The notes under the pieces were generated by a model. It did no database searches. It saw only the letters and a list, made by a program, of their open reading frames with translations, and had not been told where the DNA came from. From Agapetus fuscipes (lineage: Eukaryota; Arthropoda; Insecta; Trichoptera; Glossosomatidae): a DNA stretch of 64,000 nt. The translations under genes and the position numbers were made by a program. The first letter of the stretch is position 1, and every line of letters begins with the position of its first letter. Shown piece by piece: positions 54,156-62,627 of this stretch. Location: assembly GCA_951799405.1 (NCBI GenBank), contig OX637344.1, forward strand, positions 16,120,001-16,184,000. Reading direction: 5' to 3'.

Positions 54156-57100
54156 ATGAATGGTGATAAACGCGGTCGTGGCCGAGGCCGGGGGCGCGGG
54201 CGCGGTAGGGGTCGTGGTAGAGGAAGAGGCCGCGGAAAGAAGGTCCTCAAAGTCCTATCGTCTGACGAGGAAGACTGTTCTCCAGAAGAAAACTCCAATG
54301 CCGAGCCAGAAGAATCCAGCGGGCCTGATGTGAAGGACGAGAACGAGGAGAATGAGCCGCCGAAATGTAAGACAACCTATCCTACAACTGAGACTCCGTT
54401 CTTACAATCTTGTTTATTTATTGTGGTTGCCTTAGTCCGGTGCCTCAGTCCGGTCGATAGCTCAGTTGGTAGCGTGCTTGCATTCCATGCCGTGAGCTCG
54501 GGTTCGAATCCCACCAAGACGAGGGTGTCTGAAATGATTTTCCGGTTCGGTGTTTATTTCAAGACCCAAAACAAAATACTGGCAAAGTTTACTCAGCCTT
54601 CACAAGAAATGAGTACCAGCCCCCTCGGGAGCTGGGAAACCCTCATTTCAACTGAAGTGGTTTGCGTAAGGCCGGCCCCCTTACCTGTAAAAATAAAAAT
54701 GTTGCACTCGCCACATGCGACCCCTTCGGGGATAACGCGGCAAGAAGTTACACTAAATGTGTAGCTTAGTTGCGTTTTTTTAGTTGCGTTTTTTAACTCT
54801 ATGATGTATACAAATGAAAATCAGTTCCAAAAATCACAATTTATTGAAAGCAAAGTGTAAGCTTGTGTATGGTGTTGCAGTGGAGGTCCCCGCAGACATC
54901 TCGCAGCTGGAGGCGCCCGTGTTCACCACGCTGCACCGGGGCCCCCCGGAACCCATGCTGAGGCTCAACTGGAGCCACCGGGCCACCCTCATCGGGGAGA
55001 AGGTGCTCAACCCCATGATCTACTGCTGCGACGCCTGCCTCAAGCCCATCCTCATCTACGGACGCATGGTGACTGCCTTGTAATAGTTATGTTAGGATGA
55101 TTCATTTGGTGAGCGCTGTTATTATAGAGTCCTCTGCGAGCTTGTTCGTCGCTTTAAATTAAAAACTGCCAATTCTCAAGCAAGACCCAGTTTCTGTAAG
55201 GCTGGATAGATCTTTGGTGACCGGTTTTTCTAATCTAATCTAATCTAAGTTGCAAAGGTATGTAACATTGGGGATTCACATTATATGCATTTTCTCAAGC
55301 AAACACGTATTAGTTCGCGCTTGTACATGTCACATGTGAACCTTCTACATAATAACCTACATCTCAAATGAACATTGAAAAAAGTCATGGGATTCCTTGA
55401 CTTATAGGTTGGTATTCCTTGACTTATAGGTTGGTATGAGGCTGACCACCCATACTGTAAAAAATGGTTCACTTTGCCAATGTCACCCCTGTTTTAGCCT
55501 GTTTCAGGGAAGGTCGGCAAAAGTTGTGGGGCTTATGTTCAGTTGAGGTTTGGATTTTATTTGTAAGTACACAATCAGCATTTGTAAGCGCGAACTACAC
55601 GTGTTTGTTTGTGGTCATACATCTGAGAGCTTTAAATGAATATATCCTTGCAACTTAGATTATAGATTATAGATTGCCTGCCTTATAATAATTATATGAG
55701 GATGATTTATTTGGTGTGTGCTGTTATTGTGTGAATCCCTACTCAAGAGCCCTCTGCGAGCTTGTTCTTCGCTATAGAACTGCCAATTCCCAAGCAAGAC
55801 CCAGTCACTGTAAGGCTGGATGGATCTTTGGGGAACGGTCTTTGATAAAAGTACAGTGGAACCTCTCTTAAGGAGCACCTCTCATAACGAGTAATTCGCA
55901 TAATGAGAAAATTATTGGGCGACATTTTGCAGAACGGGTGACTCTGAAAGAGGAAAGGGGTTTTTCTAAACTTTAGTAAGACATTATTTGTATTTTTTTG
56001 TGAAAAGCTTAAAAAAGTACCGAAAAAATAGAGCCGCAAGAAGACAGTCTTGAAAGAATAAAAGAAACTGCAGAAATGTAATGTGAAATCATTGGAAAGC
56101 GAGAACTTGGTGTAAACTAAGCCGATCCAGGGCGCTCATACAATCAACTTACATCAATGATAATTAAAAATAAGCTAGTTTTGTTTTAAAAAATGTTTTT
56201 ATCCAGGTTGTTACGATCAATAACAATTTATAAGCGTGTAATTTTATTTGAATAAACGTTAAGGTATATTGCAGGAAGAAGTGGCGGCTAATCTGCAATG
56301 TTGATTTCTAATGTTGGTGTATTCATTTGCTACATTTTTTGCATAGGAAATTTTTGACTTTTTTTGTATAGATTTCTTTGTAAGGTTTTTTTCTTTTTTA
56401 TATTTAAATGCAATTTATTATTCATATGCCTTGACTTATAGGTTGGTATGAGGCTGACCACCCATACTGTAAAAAATGGTTCACTTTGCCAATGTCACCC
56501 CTGTTTCAGGGAAGGTCGGCAAAAGTTGTGGGGCTTATGTTCATTTGAGGTTTGGATTTTATTTGTAAGTACACATTCAGCATTTGTAAGCGCGAACTAC
56601 ACTTGTTGGTTTGTGGGCATACATCTGAGAGCTTTAAATGAATATATCCTTGCAACTTAGATTATAGATTATATTGCGCATGGAACGCACTATCGTGTTT
56701 CACATAACGAGCGAGATTCTGGAACAAATTATGCTCGTTATGAGAGGTTCCACTGTGTATGAAATTTTTAACCCAGCGAAGATCGTATTTGACAAATGAA
56801 ATCATTTTCATGCTCTGCCGGGGCAAACCCACTACCCTGGAAATATTAACCAGTGGAAGGGCAGGGTAGTGTGGCACATGCCCTCCCAGCAGCTGCATGT
56901 TGTGTAACGTGTAACATGGTGCGTGTGTTGTTGCAGATCCCGTGCAAGCACGTGTTCTGCTTGCAGTGTGCGCGCGCTGATCACTCTCACTGCCCCAGGT
57001 GCCGGGACAAGGTAACTGCTCTCGTAAACCATAAATAAGCAGAATATTATTGGGCTGATTTATTTGGTGAGCGCTGTTTTTGTGTGTATCACACCTCAAG

Positions 57101-59979
57101 AGCCCTCTGCAAGCTTGGTACTCTCTGCATAAAGCGCCAATTCTCAATAAAGACCCAGTCACTGTAAGGCTGGATGGACCTTTTGATCACCGGTCTTTGG
57201 TAAAGGTATATGCATTTTTCACCAAGTGAAATGCATATTTTGAAAATACAATACATGGTACATTTTTTGTCCTCCGGCAGGATTCCAACCCACAACCTTT
57301 CATAACGAGTCAGAATGGCTACCACTGGACTACAAACCAGTCAAAAACTAGTGATGTTTGATATACAATGAGGTCGCAACATTTTTGAATTTGGAATTTA
57401 TCAGATATTTTCATACTACAACAAATTCCATTGTCATGGCGATTTCATGGTTTCTATGGTGATATTTACATAAATTGAAGGAGTAGGCACATTGCTTACA
57501 TAGAAAATGACAAAAACATTTTATATGTCGTGAACGAGACAGCACTTTAAACAATGTATGGCTTTAAAGACGGTGCATCGTTTTGATTGGAATTAAATCA
57601 CATTCATAGCCCCTCCATTGTGCCAGCTGTATTCCCCAGTGAACAGGGCATGTACAGAGCTGTGTATGTTTGCAGGTTTCCCGCGTGGAGCAGACTGGCC
57701 TGGGTACTGTGTTCATGTGCACCCACGCTGGCACCCGCTACGGCAACGCAGGCTGCCGCAGGACCTACCTCTCTCAGGTACCAACATGTGCTCTTACAGT
57801 AGATCAGAGGGCACCAAATTATGGCCCGCGAAAGGACATGGTCCTGATAAACAAAGAAATGTGTTAGATATTGAGATGGAACGATCGGCCGCAAAAAACA
57901 GAAGTTAGACTCGGAGACCCTGAAAATTAATTTATTTGTATGCTTAAAAAGTCCAATCTCGGGCGACTGTAAAAATGATTCTAAAAGGTAGCAGCATTGT
58001 CGCGTGCATACTATGCCCGGAGCAGTCCGAACATAGACGCATGCAGTGTAGTCTTAGATAAAATTGACGAACTTTAAAGGAAAAAGGTGTTGTAATTGCA
58101 TGTCAAAACACAAAATGGAGAAAGCAAGAAAACATTAAATTTGACAAGTAAAAATGTGTTTTGTTTAACTATACAGCTGCAACGTTTGACAGGACTGAGA
58201 CAAATGTGGAAGATAGTATGTATCAATGCAGTGAGTTAGTTTCTGCTCTTCTATGTTAATTACACAATGGTTTCAAGCTTTCCCATACTTAGAAGCTGCA
58301 CCTGTGTATTGTTTATCATGACTGGCAACACATACTGGTTGAAGACTTTCAGTATGCTATTGAGATATTGTATATTTGATGATGTTGTTGCAGAGAGATC
58401 TGCAGGCGCACATCAACCACCGCCACCTGCCCACCAGCAACCCGCCCAGCCAGCCCTCCCTACAGCCGGAGTTCCCCAGCAGCAGCAGCAAGCCTGCTCC
58501 GGGGGACGTGCACTGTGTGCCAGCCAGTGTGGCTGCCAGTGCGGGTGACAGCACATGCAAGGCCATGAGTGTAAGTACAACGCCTCCCTGCAGTACCACC
58601 ATTCAATTATACTTAAATATGCTGCATATTGTTATAAACTTGGAGTACCTATTGTAACGAGATGAATTTGTTTGTTTGGTGGAATGGAACATGAGATTTG
58701 AATTTGAATGGAAAAAGGAAAACAAAAGAATGCAGAAAGACAGAAGAAGCTTGCCTGGCGTGAGAGCCACAAGCATGTGAATTTGGTCATAATTAATATT
58801 GCTGTGGTTTATTATATATACATTGTGATCGTGGAATGATAAAGTGTGTTTAAATGTTTGATTCCTTATCTGTTTTATAAGTGATATTATTAAGTGATTT
58901 GTAGCAGAGCCACAAATGGTGTGAGAGAGTTCTCTTGAGCACGGCTTGAGTCTTGAAGCGGATTTTGAACAAACGAAAAGTTAGCAGTGAATATCCTCAC
59001 ATATTACAAACATCCTAATTGAATACTATCAAAAGAAAAACCCTCACACTATGTGCGACTGTACATACATACATAGAACAGTATGGCACTAGTATGATGG
59101 TGATAGTGTTATGAACTACGACTTCAAAGTACATACATACGCCTGTACAGGTACAATAGTGTGTGTAAAATTGTCTGGTATTATCCATCATGGTAGTGGA
59201 AAAGCTGCCTAGTATAATCTAGAACAGAGATTGAATAATCTGGAATATGCAAGAAAAATCTCTGTTGTACCTATATAAATGGACTGCAATAAGGCAGCAA
59301 CAGAGTAGTTGCTCAGAGAATTTTGCCGTGAAACCAATACACGCAGAGACTCTCAACTATTCTAAATTGTGAACCAAATTGTATAAAATAAATTGTGATA
59401 GATAATTGTAAGTTAATTAAAAGAGAACCCCAGTAAAATCGTAACAATATTATAATCCTAGAAGACATGATCCTAATATTACGTTAATTATTGTTCCAGA
59501 TCCCCAGTGGAGCGGACCCCCGCGCCCACAGTGGCAGCCATGCTGTGGGCCCCCTGCCCGCAGTGCCCGCCTCCCCCGCCCCCGCCGCCTCCCCCCACAC
59601 CATCTCCCCCGTCGGCAGCAGCAGCCTGCCCCCCGCAGGGGTGCCGCCCCCACGGCCCCTCCCCCCGCCGTCCAACAGCCGCACCAACCTCATCACGGTG
59701 CGCATCCAGGACGGGCCGGAGGCAGCGGCTCCGCCACCCCCCTACCACTACCCGGGAGTGGCGTACTACCCGCAGGCGGTGCCCTTCTACCCCCCCGTGG
59801 TGGCCCCGCCCCCTGCCCCCTACCCCCCGTACGTGGCGCCCCCCCAGCCTGGTATCATGTCGCCCAGCGGGGGGCGGGGATATGAGCACAGCTACCCCCC
59901 GCCGCCCACATGGCCGGCGCATGCACAGCCACCTACTCAACCCCCCCCCGCACACCCCAACCACCAACACTACTACTGA
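54156..59979 (+). CDS. Hakai: Hakai / CBLL1-like E3 ubiquitin ligase, 6 exons
   Basis: Exons 54156-54366, 54881-55068, 56937-57011, 57676-57777, 58394-58570 and 59500-59979 join in phase to 410 aa. Residues 1-70 hold a long Arg-Gly repeat and an acidic stretch. A RING finger spans about 120-158 ([17 protein letters not shown]). The HYB domain follows ([23 protein letters not shown]), the Hakai-specific phosphotyrosine-binding zinc fold. The C-terminal half is Pro/Tyr-rich and contains NLITVRIQD, as in animal Hakai. Known roles of the family: ubiquitination of E-cadherin, and membership of the m6A methyltransferase-associated complex in flies and vertebrates. Met at 54156 is preferred to an in-frame ATG at 54069, which would add a hydrophobic segment unknown in the family. 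The HYB loop ([10 protein letters not shown]) is longer than I recall for vertebrate Hakai. The last exon is extremely GC-rich. Confidence 0.93.
54437..54792 (+). mobile_element. SINE A, full length with tRNA-like head
   Basis: The head GGTCGATAGCTCAGTTGGTA contains a good A box, and GGGTTCGAATCCCACC at 54500-54515 a good B box. Then come TTTACTCAGCCTTCACAAG, CGCCACATGCGACCCCTTCG and the tail GTGTAGCTTAGTTGCG with T runs. This is the best reference copy of the family in the window. It lies in Hakai intron 1, sense strand. Confidence 0.85.
55090..55235 (-). mobile_element. SINE B fragment
   Basis: TAGGATGATTCATTTGGTGAG to GATCTTTGGTGACCGG: inverted body without head. Confidence 0.65.
55238..55380 (-). 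mobile_element. RTE 3'-tail fragment
   Basis: CTAATCTAATCTAATCTAAG tail then the outer half of the unit, ending at CTCAAATGAACATTG. Confidence 0.65.
55393..55675 (+). mobile_element. RTE 3'-tail repeat with duplicated start
   Basis: TTCCTTGACTTATAGGTTGG occurs twice in a row (55393 and 55417) before the normal unit. A short CCTGTTTTAG duplication also sits in the CACCCCTG core. The tail is ATTATAGATTATAG. Confidence 0.75.
55854..56755. mobile_element. pogo/Tigger-type MITE
   Basis: CAGTGGAACCTCTCTTAAGG with CTCTCATAACGAG at the left and CTCGTTATGAGAGGTTCCAC at the right. It is preceded by TA; the right flank reads TG then TA, so the duplication is slightly changed. It holds an RTE tail copy at 56273-56675. 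Confidence 0.7.
56273..56676 (+). mobile_element. 5'-truncated RTE copy (C terminus plus 3' tail)
   Basis: GGAAGAAGTGGCGGCTAATC is the end of the RTE ORF. The full 3' UTR, tail unit and GATTATAGATTATA tail follow, nearly identical to the 41.2-kb copy. Confidence 0.85.
57045..57345 (-). mobile_element. SINE B copy
   Basis: ATTGGGCTGATTTATTTGGTG at the tail side and CATAACGAGTCAGAATGGCTA in the head. It begins 34 bases after Hakai exon 3, inside intron 3. Confidence 0.7.
57515..57612 (+). repeat. Interspersed repeat family Z
   Basis: ATATGTCGTGAACGAGACAGC to CATTCATAGCCCCTCCATTGT matches 31470-31560. Class unknown. Confidence 0.55.
57900..58390. other. Hakai intron 4, nothing recognised
   Basis: No repeat or coding signal identified, apart from a weak match of 58210-58262 (AGTATGTATCAATGC, CTATGTTAATTACACAATG) to 46537-46575 next to DAPK-like exon 9. 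Confidence 0.4.
58630..59446 (+). mobile_element. Solo LTR, longest copy, flanked by ATAT
   Basis: TGTTATAAACTTGGAGTACC to AAAATCGTAACA, with ATAT at 58626-58629 and 59447-59450. It contains TGTACCTATATAAATGGACTG, a likely promoter, and AATAAATTG near the end. It lies in Hakai intron 5, sense strand, 50 bases before exon 6. Confidence 0.7.
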
Positions 59980-60054
59980 GTACACTCTCAACTGTCCACT
60001 ACAGCTACCTGTCATCTAGCAACAATCCCACAAGGAGTGCCGCAACCCGGGGTA

Positions 60055-60150
60055 TTCATAAAAATATTAGGATGATTTATTTGATGAGCGCTTTTTTTGT
60101 ATGAATCACACTTCAAGAACTCTTTGTGAGCTTCGTTGTCGCTATATTTA
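60055..60150 (-). mobile_element. SINE B fragment
   Basis: TTAGGATGATTTATTTGATG and ACTTCAAGAACTCTTTGTGAGC: tail side only. It starts about 75 bases after the Hakai stop codon. Confidence 0.6.
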
Positions 60151-60194
60151 GCAGAAATGTTATGGATATCCTTATCCGTATCCAAAACTATCAG

Positions 60195-61243
60195 ATATCT
60201 GAAAAAAAAAAAAAAATTACCAGCATCTCGCTTGTCCCAGACACTCTAGCTCGACAGTCACCCACCAACACTGATCTTAGCCATCGCTCAACAGTTCTGG
60301 AGTCAATCAATAGTTCTATTTTAGACAGGTTCCACTTGAGGGCAAGATTGACACCCTTAATGGCGGCGTCCCAACTCGGTGCCATTAATGTGTGTCAAGT
60401 CAGCGCCTTTTCGGAGCCACGCTGCATCCTCCACTACCATAACATCGATCTCTATGATGGCTCCGAGTGCCAGAGAGCTTGCACCTGTCCAAACTTTACC
60501 ACTTGTCATAATAATAATATTAGGATGATTTATTTGGTGAGCGCTGTTTTTGTGTGTATCACACCTCAAGAGCCCTCTGCGAGCTTGGTCGTCGCTGTAG
60601 AAAGCGCCAATTCTCAAGCAAGACCCAGTTGTTGTAAGGTTGGATGGACCTTTCAGTGACCGGTCTTTTGGTAAAGGTGTATGAATTTTTCAACTCAGCG
60701 AAGAGCACATTCGAAATATAAATGGTATATTTTTTGTGCTCCGCCGGGATCCGAATCCACAACCTTCCATTTACGAGTCCGAAGTGTTGCCATTACGGAC
60801 TACGGACCGGTCCAAGTTTGTTTGACACCTTCCATGCACCTCGCACAGGGTCCTCAGCTCGAGCTCTGGCCACAATATTCCGAATGAGGTTGTTAGCTCT
60901 CTTACCCACTGGCCTCTCCCAGCCATCACCTTCAGCTACTCGCTTGACATAGCTACACACCACACGAAGCCAGCCACACGCCAGATAGTGGCCAATCAAC
61001 TGTCCACAGACAGAACCACAGACAGAAAACAGCTCCCGTTTTGTTAGCATCCCATCTCCCAACGACGGGAGCTCGTTCCCTCTTCGGAATTCAAGAGAAC
61101 CATGTCTCTCTTGCCGGATGGTGAGTCCAAATGCACGGCCTCCGTCCAGAAGCTGCGGTTCCTTCGCTTCCAAGCCATACTCCTTGAGGTGCTTGATGAC
61201 CTTCTGCGCACTAACAGTCGCTTCGCTAACCAAAATGTCATTA
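60195..61243 (-). mobile_element. BEL/Pao-like pol fragment, split by SINE B
   Basis: The minus strand from 61243 to 60815 encodes the end of the reverse transcriptase region (ILVSEATVSAQKVIKHL, LTKRELFSVCGSVCGQLIGH, GWLRVVCSYVKR). After the SINE B at 60515-60812, it resumes at 60510-60200 with RNase H-like sequence (VEDAAWLRKGADLTHIN, AAIKGVNLALKWNLSKIELL). The wording fits BEL/Pao-type Pol. Catalytic reverse transcriptase residues and all other domains are missing, and no LTRs were found nearby. Confidence 0.7.
60515..60812 (-). mobile_element. SINE B, full length
   Basis: ATTAGGATGATTTATTTGGTG to GACTACGGACCGGTCC with B-box remnant CCGCCGGGATCCGAA. It is inserted in the pol fragment. Confidence 0.8.
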
Positions 61244-61920
61244 CAGTGGTGCCTCACACAACGAACTTAATTCGTTCCGGGAGCAAGTTTGTTATGCGAA
61301 AAGTTCGTTATGTGAAACGCGTTTTCCCAAAACAATACATGCTAAAAAAAAATCGTTCTGTAGCATAAAATATGCTAAGATGACATTAAAAAGAGAATTT
61401 TTTGTTATTATTTTTATTTAGGTACATTTAACAAAAACATTTATTTATTTATTTTAAGACAGACTAAGTAGAGTCTACCGAATCTTGCACGTCTTCATCT
61501 ATTTTCTGCTTTTTGGCCGATGGTTTCATGAAAAATCTGTCCAAAGTCGTTTGTTTTTCTCTTTTCTCCAACATCTGCCGGAAATAACGGACAAGAGTAT
61601 CGGAGTAAAGAACGTTGATCCTGTTTAACTTAAAAGGACGACTGCCGTGATATGTGCGTGATTTAATTCGTAATGAAGAACGATTGCCGCGATACGTGCG
61701 TAAGTTAAGCGCAGTGACTAACGACTGCCTGCAGTGCCTGCGCGGGAGTATGCAATACATCGGCAGCGATTGTAGAAGCTCGGGCGAAGCAGTCGTGGAA
61801 GCTCGGGCGACTTCGTTGTGTGAAGCGAAGTTCGTTGTATGAATCGTGAAATGAACGAACAGGAAGTTCGTTGTGTGCAGCGTTCGCTGTGCAAGGCGTT
61901 CGTTGTGTGAGGCACCACTG
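61244..61920 (-). mobile_element. pogo/Tigger-like element, internally deleted, TA duplication
   Basis: Inverted ends CAGTGGTGCCTCACACAACG with TA on both sides (61242-61243 and 61921-61922). The minus-strand ORF 61464-61760 ends with MLEKREKQTTLDRFFMKP, resembling the C-terminal tail of pogo/Tigger transposases. The DDE core is missing. Internal CGTTGTGTGAAGCG repeats flank the right end. Confidence 0.8.
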
Positions 61921-61924
61921 TATT

Positions 61925-62135
61925 ATTATTATTATTGGTCATTTTTTTCTGCGCCTTTTCATGACAGTTGGTCATCCCAAAGGCGCTGAAGATTGTGTGA
62001 ATAAATGAGTTTTCAGGGCCCTTCTGCAAGCTGCCTCTTGTTCTGTTGTCCGCAGTCCTGCTGGCAATTAGTTCCAGGCCATGGGCGCAGCAACACGGAA
62101 AGCACGTTAAAATTTCTGTAGCTTCTAATCTGTTA
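61925..62135 (-). mobile_element. CR1/L2-like 3' fragment
   Basis: An ATT tail at 61921-61935, then inverted TTCATGACAGTTGGTCATCC and CTGGCAATTAGTTCCAGGCC. Old copy. Confidence 0.5.
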
Positions 62136-62139
62136 AGGC

Positions 62140-62627
62140 CCGGTAGTTTCATCGTTAGCATACGCGCCTAATAGCATAAAAATGACTTACTATAGCTTAA
62201 AATCTTAAAAACGGTATTTTGAAATAAGCTTTAGCAAGAAAATTAGCAACGATAGTTTTGCTAGCCAATTTTGCGGAGCATACGTTTTATGCTTTAGCTA
62301 ATTCCAATATGGCGTCTTTTCTCATCTGTTATTTACAGCGGCTATGTTGTTTTGAGTCGAATTTCCTAAATTATTACCTTAGAAAACACACAATATTTAC
62401 TTCAATTTTGACAAGGAAAGCAACGGTTCAGATGACGAAAGAATTGCTGATTATGTTTGCATTTGCAAATCAAAAATATTTTGTCTCGGAATATTTGGTA
62501 GGAAAGCGGAAGAATTCACTGGGCACAACATTTGAAATTATTGGCAAGCAAATACAAACGGATTTTATGAATCTATCTACAACACAGTCTATAAAATCCG
62601 TTTTAAAATGTCTTACGCACTTATAAT
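62140..62627. other. AT-rich region with an unexplained 122-codon frame
   Basis: The frame 62258-62626 (plus) contains TKELLIMFAFANQKYFVSEY and ends just before the transposon at 62628. It matches no family I know and has no splice or promoter support. It may be part of another mobile element. Confidence 0.2.

Larger units (their letters stand above)
55685..56840 (-). mobile_element. SINE B split by a pogo-type MITE
   Basis: The SINE tail side is 55685-55853 (AGGATGATTTATTTGGTGTG ... GGTCTTTGATAAAAGTA). Its continuation is 56756-56840 (TATGAAATTTTTAACCCAGCG, GCTCTGCCGGGG). The break falls in the GGTATATGAA stretch that is continuous in other copies. Confidence 0.75.

Noticed and set aside
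54437..54515. Possible functional tRNA gene
   Set aside because: A and B boxes are present, but the head continues into a SINE body, occurs in many copies, and I see no paired acceptor stem.
59488..60019. 170-175-codon frames in other phases and antisense over the last Hakai exon
   Set aside because: They are shadows of an extremely GC-rich exon. The chosen frame joins in phase and has NLITVRIQD.
62258..62626. 122-codon plus-strand frame
   Set aside because: There is no recognisable domain and the surroundings are AT-rich; not enough for a gene call, so it is listed only as an unexplained region.
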